Below, one piece after another: positions 1 through 9,047 of a stretch of 64,000 bases of DNA. The notes beneath the pieces are model-generated. The model had not been told where the DNA came from. It worked only from the letters and a program-made list of their open reading frames with translations, and did not search any database. Source of the DNA: Maribacter dokdonensis DSW-8 (GTDB lineage: Bacteria; Bacteroidota; Bacteroidia; Flavobacteriales; Flavobacteriaceae). The position numbers were made by a program, and so were the translations under genes. Location of the stretch: assembly GCF_001447995.1 (NCBI RefSeq), contig NZ_LDPE01000005.1:62001-126000 (forward strand). Direction: 5' to 3'. How positions within the stretch are numbered: position 1 is the stretch's first letter; each line of letters opens with the position of its first letter.

Positions 1-715
1 TGAACACATTTTTAATGCCACCGCCAAGAATCCAATGGTTGTCGGTTAAATTTGGACCAATACCACCGCCACCATCAGCCATATGACACGCAACACAGTT
101 ACTTTCAAAGATGCCTTTACCTGCATTTAGGTCTGCCGCATCGGTCAATAGTTCAACAGTACTGGCATCAACAAGATCTTTAGCGGTTTTTTTGTACGCT
201 TCAATTTCTAATTGGGCGGCAGCCACTTCTTGCTCGTATTCAAGGTCTTGGTCATAATCGTTAAAGACATGAAAGCGAGCCAAGTAAACTACCCCAAAAA
301 CAATAGAGGCGTAGAAAAGATATACCCACCAAGGGGGTAAATTGTTATCTAATTCACGAATACCATCATAGTTATGGTCAAGAATAATTTCTTCTTCTGA
401 CTCTATTGGCTTGCTGCCCAACATTTTGGCATACATTTTTTTACCCCAGGTCCATTCCCACTTTTTTTCCTTCTCTGCCAAGTATCTTACTTTAGCTTCA
501 TCATCTAAAGTATTATAAAGCACATTTTCAATAGCTTGAACAATGAAGGCAATCGCAATTAATAGCAATAAGATAAGTGTCATAAAACCGAACATTAAAG
601 TAGGGTAGGCTATAAAAGCCGGCTTATCGCCACTATCAATATAAATTTCCAAAAGTACGATGACCAAGAAAAAGGCCACGGTTATTCTCAACCACCAAGC
701 TGTAGTATTTTTCAT
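1..715 (-). CDS. ccoP: cbb3 cytochrome c oxidase subunit III (partial)
   Basis: CcoP is the c-type cytochrome subunit that passes electrons from the periplasm to the CcoO/CcoN core of the high-affinity cbb3 oxidase. The start ATG is at 715 and overlaps the ccoQ stop codon in an ATGA, suggesting translational coupling. The first 238 residues are visible before the gene runs off the left edge. Hydrophobic segments lie at about residues 9-26, 38-60 and 131-147. A heme c motif CVACH follows at residues 207-211, with the downstream GPNL stretch typical of cytochrome c domains. The second heme domain would lie outside the window. Bacteroidota CcoP usually carries the extra N-terminal membrane segments seen here. 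Confidence 0.95.
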   Translation of the reverse strand, partial: MKNTTAWWLRITVAFFLVIVLLEIYIDSGDKPAFIAYPTLMFGFMTLILLLLIAIAFIVQAIENVLYNTLDDEAKVRYLAEKEKKWEWTWGKKMYAKMLGSKPIESEEEIILDHNYDGIRELDNNLPPWWVYLFYASIVFGVVYLARFHVFNDYDQDLEYEQEVAAAQLEIEAYKKTAKDLVDASTVELLTDAADLNAGKGIFESNCVACHMADGGGGIGPNLTDNHWILGGGIKNVF

Positions 716-903
716 ATTTCGTTATTTAGTTGGTTATCTTCTTCTAAAGGCAATTCGCTAACTTCTTTTATGTATGATTTTGATGCGGTTATGACCCACC
801 AGAATAACAATGTGAAGAACACAAAGAAGATCAGTAATGATATCATGGGGTAGGTAGCTACACCATCAATAGTTTCCATGTAACCTTTTACAAATTTGAA
901 CAT
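712..903 (-). CDS. ccoQ: cbb3 oxidase small subunit CcoQ-like
   Basis: A 63-residue single-span membrane protein between ccoNO and ccoP, the position of CcoQ, which stabilises the cbb3 complex. One hydrophobic segment lies at about residues 20-41 (ISLLIFFVFFTLLFWWV), followed by an acidic tail. Small CcoQ proteins diverge strongly in sequence, so the call rests on size, topology and position. It starts 5 nt after the ccoNO stop codon, and its TGA overlaps the ccoP ATG, so the three genes are almost certainly translated from one mRNA. Confidence 0.85.
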   Translation of the reverse strand: MFKFVKGYMETIDGVATYPMISLLIFFVFFTLLFWWVITASKSYIKEVSELPLEEDNQLNNEI

Positions 904-908
904 GACTT

Positions 909-3113
909 TTAGTTTTTGTTATCAGATAATAATTCTCCAGTTTCCTTCACTTTTATATCCGTACCCAAACGTTGTAGGTAAGCAATTAGGGAAACAATTT
1001 CACGATCTCTCATTTCTATAAAATCCTCTCCATTTTCTGCAGCATATTTTTTATCGGCTTCATAAGTCTTTGCAAAATCAGGATCGCTGTACAGGTTTTT
1101 TTCAATTTGTGTTGCTTGCGCATCCATTGAAGCTTCTGCACTTGCAATGTCTTCATCTGTATAAGGAACACCTAAACTGACCATAGCTTCCATTTTTGCT
1201 TGTATATCGCTTCTGTCATGCTCATTTCTAACCAGCCAAGCATATGCGGGCATTATAGAACCAGATGAGGTGCTTTGTGGATCGTACATATGGTTTAGGT
1301 GCCAGTTGTCCGAGTATTTGCCACCAACCCTTAATAGATCCGGTCCTGTACGTTTACTACCCCAAAGGAACGGGTGGTCATAAACAAACTCCCCAGCTTT
1401 GGCATACTCACCATAGCGTTCCACTTCACTTCTAAATGGACGTACCATTTGAGAGTGACAGCTAACACAGCCTTCACGAATGTATAAGTCACGACCTTCC
1501 AATTCTAAAGGTGTATATGGTTTTACACTTGTAATGGTAGGTATGTTGGACTTTACCAAAATGGTAGGTACAATTTGAATAATACCTCCAATTAATATGG
1601 CAATAGTAGCCAGAATGGTCAATTGAATTGGCTTACGCTCTAACCAAGTATGGAAGGTTTCGCCAGCGGTTCTTCTTTTAGATACACGTGTAAGTGCAGC
1701 AGCTTCGGCTAGTTCATCTTCAATAACGCTACCAGCTTTAATAGTGCGTACTACGTTGTATATCATTACAATTGCACCAACAATATAAAGGCTACCACCA
1801 ATGGCACGCATCCAATACATAGGCATGATTTCGTTTACGGTTTCTAGAAAGTTACCGTAGACCAAAGTACCATCAGGATTAAAATCTTTCCACATTAGGG
1901 CCTGTGTAAATCCGGCAACGTACATTGGTAAGGCATACAGTATAATACCAAGTGTACCGATCCAGAAGTGGAAGTTGGCCAATGGGGTAGAGAATAATTT
2001 CTTCTTGGTCATTTTTGGTACTAACCAATAGATCATTCCAAAGGTCAAGAAACCGTTCCATGCCAACGCACCTACATGCACGTGGGCAATAATCCAATCA
2101 CTGAAATGGGCAATGGCATTTACGTTTTTAAGTGAAAGCATGGGACCTTCAAAAGTTGCCATACCATAACCAGTGATAGCGACCACCATAAATTTTAGAA
2201 CAGGATCAGTACGTACCTTGTCCCATGCTCCACGTAAGGTCAATAGTCCGTTGATCATACCACCCCAGGATGGAGCCAATAACATGATAGAAAAGGCAAC
2301 ACCTAAGTTCTGAGCCCAGTCTGGCAAAGCAGAATATAATAGGTGGTGCGGACCTGCCCATATATAGATAAAAATTAGCGACCAGAAGTGAACAATAGAC
2401 AGTCTATAGGAGTAGACAGGTCTGTTTGCCGCTTTAGGTACAAAATAATACATAAGCCCCAAAAATGGTGTAGTCAAAAAGAAAGCAACCGCATTATGCC
2501 CATACCACCATTGTACCAATGCATCTTGCACACCTGCGTAAACAGAATAACTTTTTAATGCCGTAACCGGTAGTTCTAAGCTATTGAAAATATGGAGTAC
2601 CGCAACAGTAACAAACGTAGCCAAATAGAACCAAATAGCCACATAAAGGTGACGTTGTCTTCTTTTGATCATGGTACCTATGAGGTTAACACCAAAAGCG
2701 ACCCAAACAACGGCTATGGCTATATCTATTGGCCATTCTAGCTCAGCGTATTCTTTAGAACTGGTATACCCTAAGGGTAAGGTAATGGCGGCGGCTACAA
2801 TAATCAACTGCCAGCCCCAAAAGTTGAATTTGCTCAAAAAATCGCTATACATACGAGCTTTCAACAAACGTTGGGTAGAGTAGTAGACACCCGCATAAAT
2901 CGCATTACCTACAAATGCAAAAATGACGGCATTGGTATGTAAAGGCCTTAGACGACCAAAGCTTAACCATGATATGCCGTCGGTTAAATTAGGGAACATG
3001 AACATAAAGGCTAACAATAAGCCTACGGACATACCCACAATACCCCAAAACATGGTTGCATAAAGGAAATTTTTCACGATTTTGTTATCGTAATAAAACT
3101 GCTGTACTTCCAT
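909..3113 (-). CDS. ccoNO: cbb3 cytochrome c oxidase, fused subunits I and II
   Basis: A 734-residue fusion of the catalytic heme/copper subunit CcoN with the mono-heme cytochrome CcoO, an arrangement known in Bacteroidota. The CcoN part (about residues 1-480) is a multi-span protein with conserved histidine motifs such as WWYGHNAV, GPHHLLY and HVHVGALAWNG, which supply heme and Cu-B ligands. The CcoO part begins after a membrane anchor near residues 500-525. It carries the heme c motif CVSCH at 549-553 and the CcoO signature MVRPFRSEVERYG. The complex reduces oxygen to water with proton pumping at low oxygen. It is the central gene of the minus-strand operon ccoS-ccoNO-ccoQ-ccoP; no separate operator was seen directly upstream. 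Confidence 0.97.
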   Translation of the reverse strand: MEVQQFYYDNKIVKNFLYATMFWGIVGMSVGLLLAFMFMFPNLTDGISWLSFGRLRPLHTNAVIFAFVGNAIYAGVYYSTQRLLKARMYSDFLSKFNFWGWQLIIVAAAITLPLGYTSSKEYAELEWPIDIAIAVVWVAFGVNLIGTMIKRRQRHLYVAIWFYLATFVTVAVLHIFNSLELPVTALKSYSVYAGVQDALVQWWYGHNAVAFFLTTPFLGLMYYFVPKAANRPVYSYRLSIVHFWSLIFIYIWAGPHHLLYSALPDWAQNLGVAFSIMLLAPSWGGMINGLLTLRGAWDKVRTDPVLKFMVVAITGYGMATFEGPMLSLKNVNAIAHFSDWIIAHVHVGALAWNGFLTFGMIYWLVPKMTKKKLFSTPLANFHFWIGTLGIILYALPMYVAGFTQALMWKDFNPDGTLVYGNFLETVNEIMPMYWMRAIGGSLYIVGAIVMIYNVVRTIKAGSVIEDELAEAAALTRVSKRRTAGETFHTWLERKPIQLTILATIAILIGGIIQIVPTILVKSNIPTITSVKPYTPLELEGRDLYIREGCVSCHSQMVRPFRSEVERYGEYAKAGEFVYDHPFLWGSKRTGPDLLRVGGKYSDNWHLNHMYDPQSTSSGSIMPAYAWLVRNEHDRSDIQAKMEAMVSLGVPYTDEDIASAEASMDAQATQIEKNLYSDPDFAKTYEADKKYAAENGEDFIEMRDREIVSLIAYLQRLGTDIKVKETGELLSDNKN

Positions 3114-3218
3114 AATTATACTTGTTTATTTAGTTGGATTTTATTTTTATTAAATGGAGAACAGCGAGAAAAGAATTTAGAGAATAGACTCTTATTTATT
3201 TTCATATGTTCCACCCGT

Positions 3219-3398
3219 TCATTTATTTACTTCACTCTTCACTTTCTTTGGCTTTACCAATTCATCCTCAAAAAGCATTCTTACAGAAGGTGTGTAAGCA
3301 TCGTCATATTGTCCTTTTTTGACCGATACGATAAAGGCGGCAAAAAAGATAATTGCGACCACTAGGCTAATTGCCAATAAAACATAGATTACACTCAT
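3219..3398 (-). CDS. ccoS: cbb3 oxidase assembly protein CcoS
   Basis: A 59-residue ORF with the CcoS pattern: one N-terminal transmembrane helix (MSVIYVLLAISLVVAIIFFA), a short KKGQYDD linker and a charged C-terminus with TPSVRMLFEDE. CcoS is needed for heme/Cu insertion into cbb3 oxidase and normally clusters with ccoI and ccoNOQP, as here. The start ATG at 3398 lies 56.5 bp from the centre of an FNR-type palindrome and downstream of a -7-like element, so ccoS is probably the first gene of the oxidase operon. The 105 bp to ccoNO hold no other gene. Confidence 0.9.
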   Translation of the reverse strand: MSVIYVLLAISLVVAIIFFAAFIVSVKKGQYDDAYTPSVRMLFEDELVKPKKVKSEVNK

Positions 3399-3417
3399 AC
3401 CAATCTTAATTATTCGG

Positions 3418-3460
3418 TAAATTTAGGGGGGTAGGCTACCTTAGAAAATGACAATTGTCA
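3418..3460 (-). promoter_or_regulatory. FNR-type operator and promoter of the ccoS-ccoNOQP operon
   Basis: TGACAATTGTCA at 3449-3460 is a perfect palindrome, extended to 14 bp as ATGACAATTGTCAT (3448-3461). Its TGA-N6-TCA spacing is that of Crp/Fnr-family sites. On the minus strand a -7-like element TAAATTTA (consensus TAnnTTTG) begins at 3425, 29.5 bp from the palindrome centre. The same spacing recurs at three other promoters in this block. A class II activator position is inferred. Confidence 0.75.
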
Positions 3461-3687
3461 TACTTTGATTTTTTTCTTAAAAAATATAAAAGGGGAGAAG
3501 GATTTATTATTAACATTAGCTATTTAAGGTATTGATAAATAATGTTTTACGTATTTTTTATTGAAGTTTGAAATAGTGGGTGTTATCATCAAAAAAATAA
3601 AGGAATGTAGTATGGCAAACCTGTTCATGAGTTTTGTCTGTACATACCTTGAAATTATTTAAGTACACGTATTTTTTTGGATTCAGA

Positions 3688-6081
3688 TTAAGACAATTTT
3701 CTACCAATAAAGTTTGTCATGACTGTAGTAAATGCAACAATACTAATAGAGCTTAATGGCATAAGAATAGCGGCAATTACTGGTTCTAACTGTCCGGTTA
3801 CCGCAAAATATAAGCCTACGCAATTATAGAGCAGCGATAGCATAAAACTCATTTTAATAATACGTATCGCTTTTTTAGATGCAAGCATATAACTGTACAA
3901 TTGTTGAAATTTAGAAGCGTCTAAGATGGCATCACACGCGGGAGAGAAGACATTGATGTTTTCAGATATGGCAATACCTACATTACTTTGCGCCAATGCG
4001 CCGGCATCATTTAACCCATCACCAACCATAAGCACCTTTTTGCCTTGTTCTTGCAATGTTTTAATAAAAGCTAATTTATGCTCTGGTTTTTGATTGAAGA
4101 ATAAGGGGGTAAGTTTGGGTAACAAAGCTTCCAATCTAGTTTTTTCTCCCTCATTGTCCCCAGATAAAATTGCCAGGTTCAAGGTCTGCGACATATTCTT
4201 GAAAGTAGTAGATAACCCTTCACGATATTGGTTTTGAAAAACATACCTGCCCTTATAATCGTTATTGGTACTAATATACATAGAGGTATCAAGCATATTT
4301 TCAGGGATTGCTTTGCCAACAAAATTTGCCGAACCAATTTTCATTTTTATGTTTCCCTTACTACTTACAAGTCCTTTGCCAATATGCTCTTCATACTCAT
4401 CTAAGGTGATGATATTCTGTTCTTTAAGCAGATCATATAAAGATCTGCTTAAAGGGTGGTTAGATGCTCTTATGGTATTCTTTAAAAGAGATTCTTCTTC
4501 TGCGGTCAAAGGCATGCCTTCATAATAAGCAGTGCTTTTTTGACTAGTGGTTATGGTTCCTGTTTTATCAAAAATGGCAGTATCTATTTTGGCTAGTTGC
4601 TCAATGGTCTGGGTATTTTTAATGTAGAATTTTTTCTTTCCAAAAATGCGCAGCATATTTCCTAAGGTAAAAGGAGAAGCTAAAGCAATGGCGCATGGGC
4701 AAGCAATGATCAATACCGCCGTAAATACGTTCATGGCCTTAGTAGGGTCATGGAATAACCAAAAGGTGGTAGATACAATAGCAATAGTAAGTACAGCAAT
4801 GGTAAAGCGCTTACCAATACTATCGGTCAGGTTTTGAAAAGTGGTGGTTTTATCTGTCTTAAAAACGGCATTGCTCCATAATTGTGTAAGGTAACTTTGC
4901 GAAACGGATTTTAAGGCTACCATTTCAATAACACCATTTAACTGTTTTCCACCGGCAAATAATTGTTCGCCAATTTCTTTATTTACAGGTTCAGATTCCC
5001 CAGATACAAAACTATAATCAATTTGTGCACTGCCGTATACTAAGGTGCCGTCTACAGGGATCATTTCTTCGTTTCTGATCAATATGCGATCCCCTTTTTC
5101 AATATTTTGAACAGGCACGGTTTCCTCTGTTCCGTCTGTGTTCAAACGGGTAATGGCAATAGGAAAATAGGACTTATAATCTCGCTCAAAAGATAGAAAA
5201 CTATAGGTTCTTTGCTGAAAGAATTTGCCAAGTAAAAGAAAGAAAACCAACCCTGTAAGAGAGTCAAAAAATCCGCTACCCAGGTCAAAAGCAATATCAA
5301 AAGTACTTCTGAGAAAAAGCACTAGAATGCCTAAAGCAATGGGTACATCAATATTTAAGAGTTTGGCACGTAGCCCTTTAAAAGCCGATACAAAATAGTC
5401 CCATCCGGCATAAAAGACTACAGGTAATGAAAAAACGAACATCATCCACCGAAAAAGACCTTGATACTGGTTAAGCCAAAATTCACCACCGGAAGCCGCA
5501 CTGGAACCTAGGTCAAAGTATTCGGGGAAAGATAAAAACATAACATTGCCAAAAGCAAAGCCTGCAACCCCAAGTTTGTATATAAGGCTTCTATCGGTCG
5601 CTTTCTTTTTTCCTTCAAAATCCTCTAAAGATATATATGGTTCATATCCAATTTTTGCCAATAGTAAAACTAGGGACTTTAATCCAAACTCTTTTGTATA
5701 GGTAACCCTAATGGTTTTCTTTGGGAAATCTACTTGAGAGTTCGTTACATTGTTGTTCAGTTTGTTCAGGTTTTCCAAAATCCAGATACATGAACTACAG
5801 TGTATTGTGGGTATATAAAGATTAACGATCTGTATGTTGCCATCATTAAACTCTAGTAGTTTGGTTATGATATCTTCATTATTCAAAAAATCATATTTGC
5901 CTTCTATGGCTTTTGGTGTAGAACCGGCCGCTTCTTGCAATTCGTAATAATGGGAGAGGTCGTTAGATGAAAAAATTTCATATACGGTCTTGCAACCGGT
6001 ACAACAAAAAGACTTTTCTTCAAAAGTGATCAGTTGCCTATCACAAGGATCTCCGCAATGAAAACAAGTATTAACCTTCAT
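3688..6081 (-). CDS. ccoI: Copper-translocating P1B-type ATPase, CcoI/FixI type
   Basis: A Cu(I) transport ATPase that supplies copper for cbb3 oxidase assembly. I place the start at 6081 (797 residues, MKVNTCFHCG); the longer in-frame start at 6123 would overlap the promoter. The N-terminus carries the CcoI-type cysteine-rich domain (CFHCGDPC, CCTGC), then a heavy-metal domain with CSSC. Membrane helices follow with the CPC metal site (IIACPCAIALASP), then the phosphorylation motif DKTGT, the HP motif SNHPLS and the hinge GDGLNDAGAL. It is divergent from the fnr gene and shares an operator with it. The cysteine-rich N-terminus and the neighbourhood favour CcoI over a detoxifying CopA. Confidence 0.95.
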   Translation of the reverse strand: MKVNTCFHCGDPCDRQLITFEEKSFCCTGCKTVYEIFSSNDLSHYYELQEAAGSTPKAIEGKYDFLNNEDIITKLLEFNDGNIQIVNLYIPTIHCSSCIWILENLNKLNNNVTNSQVDFPKKTIRVTYTKEFGLKSLVLLLAKIGYEPYISLEDFEGKKKATDRSLIYKLGVAGFAFGNVMFLSFPEYFDLGSSAASGGEFWLNQYQGLFRWMMFVFSLPVVFYAGWDYFVSAFKGLRAKLLNIDVPIALGILVLFLRSTFDIAFDLGSGFFDSLTGLVFFLLLGKFFQQRTYSFLSFERDYKSYFPIAITRLNTDGTEETVPVQNIEKGDRILIRNEEMIPVDGTLVYGSAQIDYSFVSGESEPVNKEIGEQLFAGGKQLNGVIEMVALKSVSQSYLTQLWSNAVFKTDKTTTFQNLTDSIGKRFTIAVLTIAIVSTTFWLFHDPTKAMNVFTAVLIIACPCAIALASPFTLGNMLRIFGKKKFYIKNTQTIEQLAKIDTAIFDKTGTITTSQKSTAYYEGMPLTAEEESLLKNTIRASNHPLSRSLYDLLKEQNIITLDEYEEHIGKGLVSSKGNIKMKIGSANFVGKAIPENMLDTSMYISTNNDYKGRYVFQNQYREGLSTTFKNMSQTLNLAILSGDNEGEKTRLEALLPKLTPLFFNQKPEHKLAFIKTLQEQGKKVLMVGDGLNDAGALAQSNVGIAISENINVFSPACDAILDASKFQQLYSYMLASKKAIRIIKMSFMLSLLYNCVGLYFAVTGQLEPVIAAILMPLSSISIVAFTTVMTNFIGRKLS

Positions 6082-6103
6082 AATCATTAACCAATTAAGT
6101 ATA

Positions 6104-6177
6104 CAAAGGTGAAAACCAATCACTTTTTAAAACATGATAATTGTCAGTTCTTAGCATAATTGGCTTGTTTAATTTTG
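6104..6177. promoter_or_regulatory. Shared FNR-type operator with divergent promoters for ccoI and fnr
   Basis: TGATAATTGTCA at 6135-6146 differs by one base from the palindrome upstream of ccoS. Its centre (6140.5) is 59.5 bp from both the ccoI start (6081) and the fnr start (6200). On the plus strand the -7 element TAATTTTG (6170-6177) matches TAnnTTTG exactly and begins 29.5 bp from the centre. On the minus strand CACCTTTG (6111-6104) begins 29.5 bp from the centre on the other side. One bound dimer could activate both genes, including the regulator's own; this regulatory reading is inference. Confidence 0.75.
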
Positions 6178-6199
6178 TGTTATATTAAATTGTATAGCC

Positions 6200-6889
6200 A
6201 TGGAAAGTAGATGTGAGAACTGTATTATAAGACAATTTAATTCGCTACGAGCATTGAGTAAAGAAGAGCTAAAAAAGGTCTCCAATGCCAAAATTTCCAA
6301 AAAGATAAAAAAGGGAGATGCATTGTTTTCAGAAGGGCAAAAGTTAGATGGCGTTTACTGCGTACGTAACGGTGTTTCTAAGTTGTCCAAGCTTAGTAGC
6401 AACGGGAAGGAGCAAATAGTAAAATTGACCAATAGGGGCGAAATAATGGGACAACGTTCTGTAATTGCAGAGGATTATACCAATTTGAGCGCCACGGCGA
6501 TCAATGATATGGAGGTTTGTTTTATTCCCAAAGAAATAATTACGACAACTTTAAATACCAATCCATATTTTTCTTTAGAAGTGTTACGGCATATGGCGCA
6601 CGATTTAAAAGAGGCAGATGATGTCATTGTAAATATGTCTCAGAAGACCGTAAAACAGCGCCTTGCAGAGGCATTATTGTATTTGAGACAGAACTATGGC
6701 GAAGACGAAAACGGTTTTCTGTTACTCACGTTAAGTAGAGATGATTATGCCAACATTGTAGGTGCCGCAACGGAATCTTTGATTAGAATGCTATCCGATT
6801 TTAGAAAGAAAGGGCTTATTAAAACCGAAGGTAAAAAAATAGGTATCGTAAACGATTGTGCCTTAAAAGAACTCATAGACGGGTTTTAA
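6200..6889 (+). CDS. Crp/Fnr family transcriptional regulator
   Basis: A 229-residue regulator with an N-terminal cyclic-nucleotide-binding-type beta-roll (about 20-140), a dimerisation helix, and a C-terminal winged helix. The recognition helix has the FNR-like pattern ESLIRMLSDFRKKGLI, giving TGA/TCA half-site preference. Two cysteines open the protein (C5, C8), with others near residues 54 and 107. E. coli FNR uses four cysteines for an oxygen-sensing 4Fe-4S cluster; the spacing here is not identical, so direct oxygen sensing is possible but unproven. The gene sits between ccoI and a stress gene, all with the same palindrome, so it is the likely regulator of this block and of itself. Confidence 0.9.
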   Translation: MESRCENCIIRQFNSLRALSKEELKKVSNAKISKKIKKGDALFSEGQKLDGVYCVRNGVSKLSKLSSNGKEQIVKLTNRGEIMGQRSVIAEDYTNLSATAINDMEVCFIPKEIITTTLNTNPYFSLEVLRHMAHDLKEADDVIVNMSQKTVKQRLAEALLYLRQNYGEDENGFLLLTLSRDDYANIVGAATESLIRMLSDFRKKGLIKTEGKKIGIVNDCALKELIDGF

Positions 6890-6902
6890 AATTTATATGA
6901 TC

Positions 6903-6945
6903 TGATAAATGTCATAGTTTCTAGGGACCATGACATCTACATTTA
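6903..6945 (+). promoter_or_regulatory. FNR-type operator and promoter of the universal stress gene
   Basis: TGATAAATGTCA at 6903-6914 is the fourth copy of the TGA-N6-TCA site in this block. The -7-like element TACATTTA begins at 6938, again 29.5 bp from the centre, and the ATG is 61.5 bp from the centre. A second half-site, ATGACA, lies at 6930-6935. Regulation by the adjacent Crp/Fnr protein is inferred. Confidence 0.7.
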
Positions 6946-6969
6946 TCTTCATATTGATACGTTCTACTC

Positions 6970-7824
6970 ATGAAAAACATTCTAATATCTACAGATTTTT
7001 CTTTGGCCGCATGGAATGCTACCGAGTTTGCACTACGTCTTTTTGCCGATACTACATGTACGTTCTATTTTTTAAATGCGTATACCCCAGAAATTTACAG
7101 TAATAGATTAATGGCGGGTAATGCTGTTGTAGAAGCCAAAGTTTGTACTGCACAGAAAGCATCGGAAAAGGGACTTTCAATGTTGCTGTCACGTGTTAAA
7201 AAGCAACATGGTAATCACCGTCATACCTATGTAAAAATCCCAACATTTTCATTGTTGATTGAAGAAGTGAAAGAGGCCATAGAAAAGTATGCTTTAGATT
7301 TTATAGTAATGGGCGCAACAGGAGAAGAAGAGGACCCTTCTTGTTTAATGGGTAGAAATGCGGTAAGGATTTTGGATAATGTACAAAATTGCCCTGTTTT
7401 AGTAATACCAAAAAAATTTACGTTTAGGGACCTAGCCAATATTGCCTTGGTGTCAGATGCAAATTATTTTTATAAGGGAAACGAATTGAATTCATTGTTA
7501 GAAGTATGTAGCGGTTTTAATAGCAGAGTTCATATTCTTAATTTTCAGAAATCTAATGATCATTTGAATACCCTTAAAAAATTGAATTTGTATACCATAG
7601 ATAAAACACTACATAATGTATCACATGAATTTTACAATATATCGGTTAAGGACGCTTTATCTTTTACTTTAAGTACTTTCATTGATCAAAATAATTGTCA
7701 ATTGGTTGTGGTATTCAGTAGTAATCATGAGTTTATGAAAAACCTGAGGCTTAATTATGTCATTGACAAGGCACATTTTTGTAAAGATGTGCCTATACTT
7801 TCATTAAAATCAATTGAAAATTGA
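6970..7824 (+). CDS. Universal stress protein, tandem UspA domains
   Basis: A 284-residue cytoplasmic protein with two Usp domains (about 1-145 and 150-284). The first begins MKNILISTDFS and ends with a nucleotide-binding loop of the G-x2-G-x9-G type (MGATGEEEDPSCLMGRNAVRIL), followed by CPVLVIP. The second domain is more divergent and lacks an obvious loop. Tandem Usp proteins often accompany cbb3 oxidase and FNR genes in Bacteroidota and are induced when oxygen falls. The upstream operator supports that here. The specific partner or ligand is not evident. Confidence 0.9.
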   Translation: MKNILISTDFSLAAWNATEFALRLFADTTCTFYFLNAYTPEIYSNRLMAGNAVVEAKVCTAQKASEKGLSMLLSRVKKQHGNHRHTYVKIPTFSLLIEEVKEAIEKYALDFIVMGATGEEEDPSCLMGRNAVRILDNVQNCPVLVIPKKFTFRDLANIALVSDANYFYKGNELNSLLEVCSGFNSRVHILNFQKSNDHLNTLKKLNLYTIDKTLHNVSHEFYNISVKDALSFTLSTFIDQNNCQLVVVFSSNHEFMKNLRLNYVIDKAHFCKDVPILSLKSIEN

Positions 7825-7994
7825 TGGCTGCTTTCAAATGATGAAAATAGAAAATCTGTAGTAATGTTTTTGCAATTGGTGTAGGGTGAATTCAAAAGCA
7901 CTAAAGTTTTTTTTAGAACAAATGAACAATCACGGGAACATCGATCATTTATAAATATCTTTAGCGAAAATAACGAACCTAAATACCATTATAA

Positions 7995-8672
7995 GTGAGC
8001 GCGGTAAACGAGAAAAAAGTAGCAGCATTAGAGGCGGTAAAATTTATTGAATCAGGAATGAATGTAGGTCTAGGTACCGGATCTACGGCATTTTTTATGA
8101 TTGAAGCCATTGGTGAAATGGTGCAGAACGGATTACACATCAAAGCCGTTGCAACATCTAACGAGACTGAAAAATTAGCAAGAAAACTAGGTATTGATGT
8201 CATTACCTTGGCAGAGGCAAAGCGGTTGAATGTTACCATTGATGGTGCGGATGAGGTAGATCAAGACTTTCAGTTGATCAAAGGCGGTGGAGGTGCATTG
8301 CTGCGCGAAAAAATTGTGGCACATAATTCCGATCTTAATATTGTTATTGCCGATTCTTCTAAAAGTGTAAAAAAACTAGGTAAGTTCAAATTGCCTATAG
8401 AAACCATTCCCTTTGCAACACAGCTTATCATAAAGGAACTTGAAGGCATGAAACTTAGTCCCGTTCAACGTTTAAAAGATGGTGAGCATTATAGAACGGA
8501 CGAAAACAACGACATTATAGACATAGATATTTGGGATGCCGATGTTAAACTGACGACCTTAGAACAGCAATTAAAGACCATACCCGGTATAGTAGAAACA
8601 GGATTGTTCTTGTCCACTACCGATATTGTTATCATTGGGGAAGGGGATCAAGCAGTTGTCAAAAAGAGATAA
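7995..8672 (+). CDS. rpiA: Ribose-5-phosphate isomerase A
   Basis: Interconverts ribose 5-phosphate and ribulose 5-phosphate. The 225-residue protein shows RpiA hallmarks: the phosphate loop GLGTGSTA near residue 28, the catalytic motif DGADEVD, and KGGGGALLREKIVA. The start is GTG at 7995, because an in-frame TAA directly precedes it and the next ATG falls inside the first conserved strand. It is followed by transketolase and transaldolase on the same strand, so the non-oxidative pentose phosphate genes are grouped. The 375 bp to tkt make a single transcript uncertain. Confidence 0.95.
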   Translation: MSAVNEKKVAALEAVKFIESGMNVGLGTGSTAFFMIEAIGEMVQNGLHIKAVATSNETEKLARKLGIDVITLAEAKRLNVTIDGADEVDQDFQLIKGGGGALLREKIVAHNSDLNIVIADSSKSVKKLGKFKLPIETIPFATQLIIKELEGMKLSPVQRLKDGEHYRTDENNDIIDIDIWDADVKLTTLEQQLKTIPGIVETGLFLSTTDIVIIGEGDQAVVKKR

Positions 8673-9047
8673 CTGCATTTTAGGGGTACAGAAAACGCTA
8701 AAATTGTTATAATATCCAGATTGTAAATATGCAAACCTGTGAAAGTCATTTAATGATTTCACTAGTGCAGGCATTCTTTGAATTTTGCTATTCCATTTAT
8801 CAAAACATAAGTGTTTTATTTTGAGGGGATAAACCAAAAAATACATCAAGAGGCACGTGAAAAACTCTTCGAAAACCCTTTCGAAAGAGTTCAAGCATCA
8901 ATCTATCGAAGTTTAGCCGTTTAATAGTTGAGTGCTATAGAATTATGTTGTGCAAATAATTTTAATTAGAGCCCTATATAAAGTATCTTTGAGGAGATTT
9001 AATAAGTTTTGAATTTAACACGAACCTGAAAAATAATCTAAAATATA
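8673..9047 (+). other. Intergenic stretch rpiA-tkt with a tkt promoter
   Basis: No supportable gene lies here; a minus-strand ORF at 8571-8894 overlaps the rpiA end and has no recognisable features. The only signal I see is a Bacteroidota -7 element TATCTTTG at 8984-8991, an exact TAnnTTTG match 57 bp before the tkt ATG, with T-rich sequence around 8960 in place of a clear -33 TTTG. The rest shows no obvious structure. Confidence 0.5.

Noticed and set aside
6200..6889. Naming the regulator a true oxygen-sensing FNR
   Set aside because: Only two N-terminal cysteines are in a plausible position, and the four-cysteine cluster pattern of E. coli FNR is not evident.
8571..8894. A 107-residue minus-strand ORF at the end of rpiA
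   Set aside because: It overlaps rpiA antisense, has no recognisable domain, and its composition looks random.
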